A DNA stretch of 64,000 nt from Pseudacidovorax sp. (GTDB lineage Bacteria > Pseudomonadota > Gammaproteobacteria > Burkholderiales > Burkholderiaceae_C), in contig NZ_JAGOPN010000003.1 in NCBI RefSeq assembly GCF_017991995.1, forward strand, positions 248,001 through 312,000, given 5' to 3'. Shown in pieces: positions 28,457 to 36,533 of the stretch. Position 1 is the first letter of the stretch; every line of letters starts with the position of its first letter. The notes beneath the pieces were generated by a model, which was not told the DNA's origin, did no database searches, and saw nothing but the letters and a program-made list of their open reading frames with translations. A program made the position numbers and the translations under genes.

Positions 28457-29506
28457 ATGCAAGCAAGAAAGTCGCGTGCCGCCGCTCCCGCTGCATCGCC
28501 GCCGCCCGTGAGCAAGGTCAAGCCGAGGCCGACAGCCGCGCCGGCTGCTGCCGCCGCCGACGAGGCCCGGCCGCGCGGCCGGGCCGTGCTCGGCCAGGTC
28601 AGCGACATGGATCTGCGCCTGCTGCGCGTGTTCAAGGCGGTGGTCGACTGCGGCGGCATGACGGCGGCCGAGCTGGAACTGAACATCGGCACCTCCACCG
28701 TCAGCCGCCACGTCAAGGACCTGGAGACGCGCCTGGGCCTGACGCTGTGCCGGCGCGGGCGCACCGGCTTCGCGCTGACGCCCGAAGGGCAGAAGGTCTA
28801 CGAGCAGACGCTGGGCCTGCTGGCGGCGGTGGACACCTTCCGCGGCGGCATCGACGAGATCCACGGCCGCATGGGCGGCGAGCTGGAGGTGGCGCTGTTC
28901 GACAAGACGGCCAGCAACCCGCAGGCTCGCATCGGCGAGGCGATGGCACTCTTTGCGGAACGCGCGCCCAGCGTGTCGCTGAACGTGCACGTGGCTTCGC
29001 TCAACGCCATCGAGCGCGGCGTGATCGACGGCCGCTTCCATGTGGGGGTGGTGCCGGCGCACCGGGCCTCGCAGAGCCTGGCCTATGCCGACCTGTTCGG
29101 CGAGACGATGCAGCTCTACGCCGGCCTCGGCCACCCGCTCTTCGAGGCCGACACCGATGCACTGGACTGGTCCGACCTGCGCCGCCATGCCTTCGCCGGC
29201 CTGGGCTACCACTCGCCCAACATGGAGCTGAGCCACCGCGCGCGCCTGACGCGCCGGGCCACGGGCTACGACCAAGAGGCGATCGCGCTGCTGCTGCTGT
29301 CGGGGCGCTACCTGGGTTTTTTGCCGGACCACTATGCGGCCGGCTTCGAGCGCGAGGGCCGGCTGCGGGCCCTGGCGCCGCAGCGTCTCGTCTACGACTG
29401 CCGCTTCGTCGGCGTGTGGCGCCGCTCGCCGCAGCCGGCGCGGGCCACCGCGCTCTTCGCGCAATGCCTGCAGGAGGCGCACGCGGCGGCGGGCTCGCCC
29501 CAATGA
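28457..29506 (+). CDS. LysR-family regulator, probable activator of the transaminase gene
   Basis: 349 residues, with an unusual Ala/Pro/Lys-rich N-terminal extension of about 45 residues before the winged helix-turn-helix (MDLRLLRVFKAVVDCGGMTA, then NIGTSTVSRHVKDLETRLG). The C-terminal LysR substrate domain starts near GGELEVALFDKTASNP. The extension may be translated or the true start may be the internal Met at DMDLRLL; the upstream ATG at 28457 is kept because the frame is open and codon use is uniform. Divergent from the transaminase gene with a 92-base control region. Its stop codon touches a terminator hairpin used by the opposite gene. Confidence 0.88.
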   Translation: MQARKSRAAAPAASPPPVSKVKPRPTAAPAAAAADEARPRGRAVLGQVSDMDLRLLRVFKAVVDCGGMTAAELELNIGTSTVSRHVKDLETRLGLTLCRRGRTGFALTPEGQKVYEQTLGLLAAVDTFRGGIDEIHGRMGGELEVALFDKTASNPQARIGEAMALFAERAPSVSLNVHVASLNAIERGVIDGRFHVGVVPAHRASQSLAYADLFGETMQLYAGLGHPLFEADTDALDWSDLRRHAFAGLGYHSPNMELSHRARLTRRATGYDQEAIALLLLSGRYLGFLPDHYAAGFEREGRLRALAPQRLVYDCRFVGVWRRSPQPARATALFAQCLQEAHAAAGSPQ

Positions 29507-29531
29507 AAAAGCCGGCCACGCGGGCCGGCTT
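29504..29531 (-). terminator. Rho-independent terminator of the Bug receptor gene
   Basis: 9-bp stem AAGCCGGCC / GGCCGGCTT (29509-29517 and 29523-29531) with a 5-base loop. On the minus strand it is followed by a run of five T, so it terminates leftward transcription from the gene ending at 29565. On the plus strand it follows the LysR stop directly and may work weakly in that direction too. Confidence 0.85.
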
Positions 29532-29564
29532 GCTCAGCCGTGCGGGACGGGCCCGCGCCGTCCC

Positions 29565-30545
29565 TTATTCGGGCTTGACGCCCGCGCTGCGCAGGCTGTC
29601 GCCCCAGCGCTGGGTCTCGCGCTGCACGAAGCTGCGGACTTCAGCCGGCGTCATGTTGCCGGCCGTCACGCCCTGTTCTGCAAAGCGGGTCTTGACCTCG
29701 GGGTTGGCCAGCACGGTGCGCAGTTCCTTCTGCATGCGTTCCTGCACGGCGGCTGGCGTGTTGTGCGGGGCCATGAGCGCGAACCACGTCGTCATCTCGT
29801 AGCCCGGCACGCCGGCTTCGGCCAGGGGCGGCAGGTTGGGGAAGATGGGCGAGCGGGCGGCCGAGGTCACGGCCAGGGCACGCACCTTGTCGGCCTTGAT
29901 GTGGGGCGAGGCCGAGGGGCTGGTCTCCAGCGCCATCTGGATGTTGCCGGCCAGCAGGTCGGCCATCATGGGCGCGCCGCCCTTGTAGGGCACATGCGTG
30001 ATGTCGGTCTTGGTGATGGCACGGAACAGTTCGCCGGCCAGGTGCTCGGTGCTGCCGGGGCCGGCCGAGCCGTAGTTGAGCTTGCCCGGGTTCGCCTTGG
30101 CATAGGCGATCAGTTCCGGCACGGTCTTGGCCGGCACCGACGGGTTGACGATCAGCACGTTCGGCGTGGTGCCGATCAGGCCGATGGGGTCGAAGTCGCG
30201 GCCGAAGTCGTAGGGCAGGCTCTTGTACAGCGCCGGTGCCACAGCGTGGGCGATGGCGGCCATCAGGAAGGTGTTGCCGTCCGGCGTGGCGCGGGCGGCG
30301 ATGCCGGCGCCCAGGGTGCCGCCGGCACCGCCGCGGTTGTCCACCACCACCGGCACGCCCAGTTGCGTCGACAGTTTCTGGCCCACGATGCGTGCCAGGA
30401 TGTCGTTGGTACCGCCGGCCGCGAAGGGCACGATGAGGGTGATCGGCTTGGAGGGCCAGTCGGCCGCCGCGGCAATGCCGGCAGCGCCGGTCAGGGTGGA
30501 AAAGGCCAGGGCGCTCAGCACGGCGCGGCGGGAGATCGATCGCAT
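29565..30545 (-). CDS. Tripartite tricarboxylate transporter-type receptor (Bug/TctC family)
   Basis: 326-residue periplasmic binding protein of the Bug family, very abundant in Burkholderiales. Signal peptide residues 1-27 (RRAVLSALAFSTLTGAAGIAAAA), then the hallmarks WPSKPITLIVPFAAGG, VDNRGGAGGTLGA, YGSAGPGSTEHLAGELF and VPYKGGAPMMADLLAG. Ligands are usually carboxylates. No TctA/TctB membrane genes are near, so it is an orphan receptor, as most Bug proteins are. Start at 30545 chosen for the signal peptide. The gene has its own terminator at 29504-29531. It follows the ModA-like receptor gene by 109 bases. Confidence 0.93.
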   Translation of the reverse strand: MRSISRRAVLSALAFSTLTGAAGIAAAADWPSKPITLIVPFAAGGTNDILARIVGQKLSTQLGVPVVVDNRGGAGGTLGAGIAARATPDGNTFLMAAIAHAVAPALYKSLPYDFGRDFDPIGLIGTTPNVLIVNPSVPAKTVPELIAYAKANPGKLNYGSAGPGSTEHLAGELFRAITKTDITHVPYKGGAPMMADLLAGNIQMALETSPSASPHIKADKVRALAVTSAARSPIFPNLPPLAEAGVPGYEMTTWFALMAPHNTPAAVQERMQKELRTVLANPEVKTRFAEQGVTAGNMTPAEVRSFVQRETQRWGDSLRSAGVKPE

Positions 30546-30654
30546 GGTCGGCGGGTCCGGAAAGGAGAGAGAGGGAGAGAGAAGGAAAAGCGCCGGCGCA
30601 GACACGCACGGTGCGGGCCGGGCCACCGCGTGCGGCGGCCGAGCCTGGGGATGC

Positions 30655-31446
30655 TCAGCGCGCGCCGCCCTTGGTCATCGGCACCAGACCGGTGGAGCGG
30701 ATGACCTCGGCGTTCTCGGGCGTGGCGAGGAAGCGCAGGAAGCGCGTGGCCTCCTCGCGGCGCGGGCTGCTGGCGACGATGGCGGCGGAGAACTCGGTCA
30801 CGTACTGCACGTCGGCGGGCAGGTCACCCACGATGTCGATGCCATGCACCGGCAGCAGTTCGCTGCGCTGCTGGCAGCCGAAATCGGCCTCCTTGGACGC
30901 GATGATCTCGCCCACCGGCGTGGCGGGGATCTTGCGGCCCTTGCCGCGCATTTGCTCGGCGATGCCCAGCTTGGGCAGCATCTCGCGCTCGATGTATTCG
31001 CCGCTGGCACTGTCGGACCAGGCCACCGAGCGGGCGTTGAGCAACGTCTGGCGCAGCTTGTCGACGGTGCCGATGTCGGGGCGCGGTGCGCCCTGGGGCA
31101 CGGCGCAGGCGATGGTGGAATCGGCCAGCACGACCTTGGAGCCCGGCACCAGCTGGCCGGTGGCCATCAGCTTGTCGAGCGCATCGCCGACCATGATGAC
31201 GACGTCGATGGGTTCCTTGCGGTCCAGGCGCTGGGGAATGGCGTTCTTGGTGGCGCCCATCGACGGGCCCCACTGCGAGTCGACCGCGTGGTCGGGCTGC
31301 TTCTGCCACTCGGCCACCAGCTTCTTGTAGGCCGCCGCGAAGCCGCCGGAGGAGACGACGGTCAGGGGTTCGGCCAGGGCCGTGCCGGTGAAGGCGAGGA
31401 AGAGGGCGGCGCAGGCGAAGCTTCGCTTCAGGCTTGTCTCGGTCAT
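30655..31446 (-). CDS. Orphan ModA-like periplasmic substrate-binding protein
   Basis: 263-residue receptor with a signal peptide (FACAALFLAFTGTALA) and the start of a type-II binding fold (EPLTVVSSGGFAAAYKKLVAEW). Segments IDVVIMVGDALDKLMATGQL, ARSVAWSDSASGEYIEREML and a C-terminal SPRREEATRFLRFLATPENA resemble ModA-type molybdate-binding proteins, yet no ABC permease or ATPase is adjacent. Start taken at ATG 31446, giving a normal signal peptide. Divergent from a LysR gene, with a perfect dyad between them, so it is probably the regulated target. Ligand unknown; an organic anion is as likely as an oxyanion. Confidence 0.85.
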   Translation of the reverse strand: MTETSLKRSFACAALFLAFTGTALAEPLTVVSSGGFAAAYKKLVAEWQKQPDHAVDSQWGPSMGATKNAIPQRLDRKEPIDVVIMVGDALDKLMATGQLVPGSKVVLADSTIACAVPQGAPRPDIGTVDKLRQTLLNARSVAWSDSASGEYIEREMLPKLGIAEQMRGKGRKIPATPVGEIIASKEADFGCQQRSELLPVHGIDIVGDLPADVQYVTEFSAAIVASSPRREEATRFLRFLATPENAEVIRSTGLVPMTKGGAR

Positions 31447-31502
31447 GTTCTTGGAGGATGGGTTGAAACCGGCCGGCATCGTCGGCGTCCCGCGTTGTTA
31501 CG

Positions 31503-31528
31503 ACAAGTGCAACGTTCAATACACTTGT
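31503..31528. promoter_or_regulatory. LysR-type operator, ACAAGTG-N12-CACTTGT
   Basis: Perfect 7-bp inverted repeat separated by 12 bases, located between the divergent ModA-like and LysR genes and ending only 3 bases before the LysR start codon. The wide spacing and position agree with a LysR recognition site that also represses its own gene. The centre contains a further AACGTT palindrome. Confidence 0.65.
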
Positions 31529-31531
31529 TGC

Positions 31532-32470
31532 GTGCCACGCATCAATTTCGATCTCCAGCAGCTGCAGGCCTTCGTGGCGGTCGCCGACCGAAGCGGCTTT
31601 CGGGCAGCAGCAGAAGACCTTCACCTCTCGCCCGCCGCGCTCAGCCGCCGCGTGGACCGGCTGGAGCAGCTGCTCGGCGCACGTCTCTTCGAGCGCACCA
31701 CGCGCGACGTGCGTTTGACTCGGGTGGGCGAATCCTTCCTGTCGCGGGCACGCCTGGCACTCGACGACCTGGAAGCCGCCGTGCTCGGCGTGCACGAGAT
31801 CGCCGCGCGCCATGCGGGCCGGATCTCCATCGCCTGCGTGCCCACCGTGGCGACGGCGCGCATGCCGCAGCTGATCGAGGGCTTCAGCCGCCGGCTGCCG
31901 CAGGTGAGGGTGCGGCTGATGGACGGCGGCATGGACGAAGTGGCGGCCGCCGTGCGCACCGGCGAGGCCGATTTCGGCCTGGGCTTCAGCGGCGTGACCG
32001 ACCCCGCGCTGAACTTCGAGCCCCTGCTGGAAGAGCGCTACGTGTTGGCCGTGCGCCGCGACCATCCGCTCGCGCGCAAGCGCTCGCCCAACCTGGCGAT
32101 GTTCTCGGGCGAGCGATGGGTGGCGGTGGCGCGCACCAGCGGTAACCGGCGCCTGCTCGATGCCGGCCTGGGTGCCGACCAGCGTCCTCCGCCGGCCTGG
32201 CTGGAAGTTGGCCATGTGAGCGCGCTGCTTGCAATGGTGGAGGCCGGCCTTGGCGTGGGCCTGGTGCCCGAGCTGGCCCTGCCCGTGCGCGATCCCAGGC
32301 TCAAGGGACTGCACCTGGCGGACGTGCCCTTGACCCGGCGCATGGGGGTGCTGACGCTGGCGGGTGCCACGCCGTCGCCGCTGGCGCAGCGCTTCCTGTC
32401 GCACCTGCGTACGGCTTGGTGCGAAGCGCCGGCGCGCGCCGCGAAGGCTGGCGACTCGGCCTCCGGTTGA
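31532..32470 (+). CDS. LysR-family regulator
   Basis: 312 residues: winged helix-turn-helix at the N-terminus (RINFDLQQLQAFVAVADRSG, LSPAALSRRVDRLEQLLGA) and a LysR substrate domain beginning at GRISIACVPTVATARMP. The frame is open upstream, but the only sensible start that gives a normal LysR N-terminus is the GTG at 31532; an earlier start would read through the dyad. Divergent from the ModA-like receptor gene, which it probably controls. The inducer is likely the receptor ligand or a derived compound. Confidence 0.88.
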   Translation: MPRINFDLQQLQAFVAVADRSGFRAAAEDLHLSPAALSRRVDRLEQLLGARLFERTTRDVRLTRVGESFLSRARLALDDLEAAVLGVHEIAARHAGRISIACVPTVATARMPQLIEGFSRRLPQVRVRLMDGGMDEVAAAVRTGEADFGLGFSGVTDPALNFEPLLEERYVLAVRRDHPLARKRSPNLAMFSGERWVAVARTSGNRRLLDAGLGADQRPPPAWLEVGHVSALLAMVEAGLGVGLVPELALPVRDPRLKGLHLADVPLTRRMGVLTLAGATPSPLAQRFLSHLRTAWCEAPARAAKAGDSASG

Positions 32471-32575
32471 TCCAACTCAAACAGGCGGCGAAAGCAGCGG
32501 GCGCCGCATCGACATGCGGTGGACTCAGGTCAAGAATCCGCCGTTCCTCGTCTTCCGCGCCCCGGCGCCGGCCCC

Positions 32576-33355
32576 GTGCCCATCGAGCTCTACCGCGACG
32601 CGCAGCATGCCTGCCTGATGTTCACCGACCTGGTCCGCGACGGCGGCGAGGCGGTGCAGTGCAACCAGTTCCTGCTGATCGACCAGGGCGTGGGCGCGAT
32701 CATCGACCCGGGCGGCAACATCGCCTTCAATGAGCTCTTCCTGGGCATGACGCGGCACTTCCAGCCGAGCCGACTGAGCTACCTGATCGCCTCGCATGCC
32801 GATCCCGACATCATCGCCTCGCTCGACCGCTGGCTGACGACCACCTCGGCGCAGTTGGTCATCTCGCGAATCTGGGCACGCTTCGCGCCGCATTTCGCCA
32901 AGAGTGGGAAGACGGCGGACAGGGTCCTGCCCGTGCCCGACGAGGGCGGCCGGCTGAAGCTCGGCGGCAGCGAACTGTGGCTGCTGCCCGCGCACTTTCT
33001 CCATTCCGAGGGCAACTTCCAGTTCTACGACCCGGTCAGCCGCATCCTGTTCTCCGGTGATCTGGGCGCCTCGATGGTGGGCGGTGCCGAAGCGCAGGCG
33101 CCGGTCACCGACTTTGCCCGTATCCGCCCGCACATGGAGGCCTTCCACCGCCGCTACATGGTGTCCAACAAGGTGATGCGGCTGTGGGTGCGCATGGCGC
33201 GCCAACTGGACATCGCGCTGCTGGTGCCGCAGCACGGGGCGCCGCTTGCCGGGCCGGCCATTGGCGCCTTCCTGGACTGGGCCGAATCCCTGCAGTGTGG
33301 GATCGACCTGCTGGGGCAGGACGCCTACCTCATGCCGGTGGGCGTGCTGGGGTAG
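32576..33355 (+). CDS. Metallo-beta-lactamase-fold protein of the oxygen-binding diiron type (ODP/FDP-like)
   Basis: 259 residues, a single lactamase-fold domain like that of flavodiiron proteins but without flavodoxin. Candidate diiron ligands: His74, Asp76 and Asp78 (SHADPDIIASL), His143 (HFLHSEGN), Asp162 (LFSGDLGAS) and His220 (VPQHGAP). The 19-residue step between His143 and Asp162 equals that in flavodiiron enzymes. Related ODP proteins bind oxygen and act as sensors in chemotaxis or signalling; a reductase role needs an electron donor not seen here. Start is uncertain: GTG 32576 gives the family-like MPIELYRDA, an upstream GTG at 32519 is possible. Stand-alone gene 105 bases after the LysR. 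Confidence 0.75.
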   Translation: MPIELYRDAQHACLMFTDLVRDGGEAVQCNQFLLIDQGVGAIIDPGGNIAFNELFLGMTRHFQPSRLSYLIASHADPDIIASLDRWLTTTSAQLVISRIWARFAPHFAKSGKTADRVLPVPDEGGRLKLGGSELWLLPAHFLHSEGNFQFYDPVSRILFSGDLGASMVGGAEAQAPVTDFARIRPHMEAFHRRYMVSNKVMRLWVRMARQLDIALLVPQHGAPLAGPAIGAFLDWAESLQCGIDLLGQDAYLMPVGVLG

Positions 33356-33370
33356 GCGTCCTGCATCGCG

Positions 33371-33604
33371 TCAGGCGGCGGCCTGATCGCCTGCCTCGGG
33401 GCGGATCTTTCCGGCCTCCACGTACTGGTCGTACTGCAGGCGCGGCATGGCGGTGGTGCCGACGGTGCCGGGCTCGGCTTCCCACGACAGAGTGACGCTG
33501 TCGTCGGCTTCCAGGATCTCGACCCGGCCTTCCGGGATCTCGATGGGCGCGCCGTCGCCGGGCGTGAAGGTGACATGGCCATGGATGGTGGCAAATTGGG
33601 GCAT
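33371..33604 (-). CDS. Small hypothetical protein
   Basis: 77 residues, acidic, predicted beta-rich (QFATIHGHVTFTPGDG, GRVEILEADDSVTLSWE) followed by a polar C-terminus. No signal peptide or known domain. ATG at 33604 has a good AGGAG ribosome site 8 bases upstream, which is the main evidence for this start over the upstream in-frame one. It converges with the diiron protein gene, with only 15 bases between the two stop codons. The 173 bases from here to the peptidase gene contain nothing recognisable. Confidence 0.6.
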   Translation of the reverse strand: MPQFATIHGHVTFTPGDGAPIEIPEGRVEILEADDSVTLSWEAEPGTVGTTAMPRLQYDQYVEAGKIRPEAGDQAAA

Positions 33605-33777
33605 TCGTTTCTCCTCGGACGATGGTTCGGGCGGGCCTTCCACTGCGACCCGTCTCGCCGCGGATTGCATCAGGGCCGGGGCGGGCGGCCGTGTCGGACG
33701 GTGGCGCATGCTGCAGCGCGGCAGAGGCGAATTCGTTGATGTGTTTCAGGCCGCCGACGCGTGCAGCGGCCGCCGGA

Positions 33778-34656
33778 TCAGGCCTCGATGAACAGCGCCG
33801 GATCGACCATCGTCCGGTTGAGCATCACGCCCCAGTGCAGGTGCGGCCCCGTCACGCGGCCGGTGGCGCCGACGGCGCAGAAGGCGTCGCCCGTGGCCAG
33901 GCGGTCGCCCACCTTGGCGTCGATGCGGCTGAGGTGGCAGTACATGCTCAGCAGTCCGCCGCCATGGTCCAGCCAGACGGTGCCGCCGTTGAAGAAGTAG
34001 TCGCCCGTGTCGATCACCCGGCCGGGCAGCGGTGCGCGCACCGGCGTGCCGGTGCCGGCGGCGATGTCCATGCCGCTGTGCGGATTGCGGGCCTGGCCGT
34101 TGAAGACGCGGCGCAGGCCGAAGGAGCTGGAACGGCGGCCGGGCACCGGCACCGCCATGGCCAGCTCGGCGGGCATCGGTTCGCTGAAGGTGGCCATGAC
34201 GCCGGCCTGGTGGTCGCGCTCGCGCTCGTAGCGGGCCTGGTCCGCGGCGGAGAGGTCGACGGTCTTCGGCGCCACGGTGAGGCGCTGCTCGGCATAGCGC
34301 TTGGGCGCGATGGCATAGGGGATGCGGCGGCTGCCGCCCGCCTCGCCGACCCGCACGTGGGCCTCGCCGGGCTGCGCGGCCAGCGGAATGCCGACGATGG
34401 CGGTCCAGGCGATGGCGTCGCCCACCACCAGCACCGGCAGGCCCGCTTCCGTCGTCACGCGGGGGCGCTGGTTGGCAGGGCCTAGAGGCAGGCGCGCCAC
34501 CCCGCCCCGCACCTGCGATGCATGCGGCCACACTCCCGGCTCAGGACCGGCCGATACAGGCCGCGCGGCGTGCGTCGCAAAGGGAGTGAACAGAGGCAGG
34601 GCACACAGGCCCAGCAGCGTGCGGCGGCGGTTCGGGAATCGAAAGTCTTGGGTCAT
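33778..34656 (-). CDS. M23 (LytM-type) zinc peptidase, exported
   Basis: 292 residues. The N-terminus NRRRTLLGLCALPLFTPFA followed by THA resembles a signal peptide with a twin-arginine character. A middle domain of about 100 residues precedes the peptidase M23 domain, where the LytM zinc ligands are visible: His193 and Asp197 (NPHSGMD) and His274 in the HxH of PHLHWG, with His241 (YCHLSRI) and His272 completing the active site. It should cleave peptide cross-links of peptidoglycan in the periplasm. Length and layout match Burkholderiales M23 proteins near the end of peptidoglycan metabolism pathways. Divergent from pcp with 97 bases between them. Confidence 0.9.
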   Translation of the reverse strand: MTQDFRFPNRRRTLLGLCALPLFTPFATHAARPVSAGPEPGVWPHASQVRGGVARLPLGPANQRPRVTTEAGLPVLVVGDAIAWTAIVGIPLAAQPGEAHVRVGEAGGSRRIPYAIAPKRYAEQRLTVAPKTVDLSAADQARYERERDHQAGVMATFSEPMPAELAMAVPVPGRRSSSFGLRRVFNGQARNPHSGMDIAAGTGTPVRAPLPGRVIDTGDYFFNGGTVWLDHGGGLLSMYCHLSRIDAKVGDRLATGDAFCAVGATGRVTGPHLHWGVMLNRTMVDPALFIEA

Positions 34657-34753
34657 GGGCGGGATGGACAGGCGAGCGGCCTGGCGGCCTGGCAGGCATG
34701 GAGCCTACCTGTCTGCGATACCCTTGCGGGCGCCTGCGTTCCTTCCTGTGTCC

Positions 34754-35425
34754 ATGTCCACGCCACTTCGCCGGGTTCTGCTGACGGGCTTCGAGCCCTT
34801 CGGGGGCGATGCCCTCAATCCTTCGTGGGAAGTGGCCCGCGCGCTCGACCGCGAGGTGCTGGCGCCCGGCGTGGTGGTCGAATCCGTCTGCCTGCCCTGC
34901 GTCTTCGACGACGCAGTTGCCCGCCTGGACGAGCACCTGGCCGCAGGCGCCCCGCCGCTGTTGGTCGTCGCGCTGGGCCTGGCCGGCGGGCGGGCGGGCA
35001 TCACGCTGGAGCGCGTCGCCATCAACATCGACGACGCCCGCATTGCCGACAACGCGGGACGCCAGCCGGTGGACTGGCCCGTGGTGCCTGGCGCCCCGGC
35101 CGCCCACTTCTCGACCCTGCCGATCAAGGCCATGGTGCGGGCGCTGCAGGCCGCGGGCCTTCCCGCCGCGGTGTCGAACACCGCGGGCACCTTCGTCTGC
35201 AACCACCTGTTCTTTGCTTTGATGCACCGGCTCGCCACGCGCCTGGCGTTGGCGGGCGTGCGTGGTGGTTTCGTGCATCTGCCCTGGTTGCCTGCGCAAC
35301 TGGCCGAGCACGCCGGCGAGCCGGCCCTGGCGCTGGGTGAGCAGGTCGAGGGCGTGCGCCTGATGCTGCGCACCGCACTGCACGTCGACACGGACATCGT
35401 GCAGGGCGGCGGCACTCTGCATTGA
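34754..35425 (+). CDS. pcp: Pyroglutamyl-peptidase I (pyrrolidone-carboxylate peptidase)
   Basis: 223-residue C15 cysteine peptidase that removes N-terminal pyroglutamate. Family blocks: LLTGFEPFGGDALNPSWE at the start, catalytic Glu86 (ITLERVAIN), catalytic Cys149 (SNTAGTFVCNHLFF) and catalytic His175 (GGFVHLPWLP). Glu-Cys spacing is 63 residues as in characterised enzymes. Cytoplasmic. ATG at 34754 with no strong ribosome site. It converges on the LysR gene at 35506, with 80 bases of GC-rich sequence between that show no clear terminator. Confidence 0.93.
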   Translation: MSTPLRRVLLTGFEPFGGDALNPSWEVARALDREVLAPGVVVESVCLPCVFDDAVARLDEHLAAGAPPLLVVALGLAGGRAGITLERVAINIDDARIADNAGRQPVDWPVVPGAPAAHFSTLPIKAMVRALQAAGLPAAVSNTAGTFVCNHLFFALMHRLATRLALAGVRGGFVHLPWLPAQLAEHAGEPALALGEQVEGVRLMLRTALHVDTDIVQGGGTLH

Positions 35426-35505
35426 GCCGGCCGGACCGTTGCGCGGCGTTGGATGGACCGCTGTGCCTGCGGTGGTGCGTCGCCGCTCCCGGTCCCTGGC
35501 CGCGC

Positions 35506-36447
35506 TCAGCGCGCCCCGTCGCGGTCCGCCGCGGCCCGCGCCAGGGCCATGGCCCAGAAGCGCGACAGCGCCCGCGTCGGCTGCTTGTGCCGGTGCAGCA
35601 CCAGGTGACATTGCCGCCGCAGCGGCGGCAGCGCGGTCTGCAGCGCCACGAGCCGGCCGGCGGCCAGCGCCTCCTGCACCACCCAGCGCGAGAGGCAGGC
35701 CACGCCCAGCCCTTCCACCGCCGCCTGCTGGATCGCCTCGGAGCTGCCCAGCTCCAGGCTGCGGGCATGGGCGCCCAGGTGCGGCAGCAGTAGCTGGTCG
35801 GTCACCTCGCGGGTGCCGGAGCCGGGCTCGCGCAGCAGCCACAGCGACTCGCGCAGGCGGCGCATGGGCACGCGCGCTGCATTGTTCGCGGTGCCGAAGA
35901 TGCCGGGCGCGGCGACCAGCACCATCTCGTCCTGAAGCCAGGGCGTGCTGGCCAGGGCGGGCAGGCGGTTGGGACCTTCGATCAGGCCCACGTCCAGCTC
36001 GAAGGCGGCCACCGCTTCGCAGATGGCCTCGGTGTTGCCGATGCGCACGCGCGCCTGCCAGCCGGCCGGCGCGGCCTGCAGCTGCGCCCCCAGAAAGTCG
36101 CGCAGCAGCGCCGGCAGAACATGGTTGCCCAGCGTGGTGCTGGCGCCGATGCGCAGCGCCAGCGCGTCGGCGTCGCCGCCGTCGTGGGCCAGGCGCTCGA
36201 TGTCGGCCGCGGCGTCCAGCAGCGCCAGGGCGCGCGGCAGCACGCGGCGGCCATCGTCGTTGAGCACCAGGCGCTTGCCGTTGCGGTCGAACAGGCGCAG
36301 CCCCAGCAGGCGTTCCAGCTCGTTCAGGGCCGAGCTGGTGGCCGACTGCGACAGCGCGATGGCCTGGGCCGCCGCTGCGGTGCTGCCCGCCTGGGCAACG
36401 GCGGCAAAGACGCGCATCTGACGCAGGGTGAGGTGGGGCATGTCCAT
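35506..36447 (-). CDS. LysR-family regulator divergent from a YeiH-type transporter
   Basis: 313 residues: helix-turn-helix at the N-terminus (MPHLTLRQMRVFAAVAQAG, IALSQSATSSALNELERLLG) and substrate domain starting around LALRIGASTTLGNHVLP. The pattern is that of the CysB/CbbR/YeiE branch. The ATG at 36447 is selected because GGAGAT lies 8 bases upstream; the second Met, two codons on, is an alternative. Two inverted repeats lie between its start and the transporter start, the normal places for a LysR protein to act on itself and on the target gene. Confidence 0.9.
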   Translation of the reverse strand: MDMPHLTLRQMRVFAAVAQAGSTAAAAQAIALSQSATSSALNELERLLGLRLFDRNGKRLVLNDDGRRVLPRALALLDAAADIERLAHDGGDADALALRIGASTTLGNHVLPALLRDFLGAQLQAAPAGWQARVRIGNTEAICEAVAAFELDVGLIEGPNRLPALASTPWLQDEMVLVAAPGIFGTANNAARVPMRRLRESLWLLREPGSGTREVTDQLLLPHLGAHARSLELGSSEAIQQAAVEGLGVACLSRWVVQEALAAGRLVALQTALPPLRRQCHLVLHRHKQPTRALSRFWAMALARAAADRDGAR

Positions 36448-36461
36448 GGGCGGGGATCTCC

Positions 36462-36484
36462 ATCGAGCGATCCAGTCGCTCGAT
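36462..36484. promoter_or_regulatory. Dyad ATCGAGCGA-TCCAG-TCGCTCGAT
   Basis: Perfect 9-bp inverted repeat with a 5-base spacer, 15 bases upstream of the LysR start. Position is suitable for an autoregulatory operator of that gene; it could also form an RNA hairpin in its leader. Confidence 0.6.
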
Positions 36485-36496
36485 CCTAGCCAGATT

Positions 36497-36511
36497 ACCC
36501 GTTGGACGGGT
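36497..36511. promoter_or_regulatory. Dyad ACCCGT-TGG-ACGGGT
   Basis: Perfect 6-bp inverted repeat with a 3-base spacer (15 bases in all), 23 bases before the YeiH start. A second regulator or RNA polymerase-adjacent LysR site is possible; overlaps the presumed promoter of the transporter gene. Confidence 0.45.
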
Positions 36512-36533
36512 CGAAGGCCGGTGCCTAGAGTCG

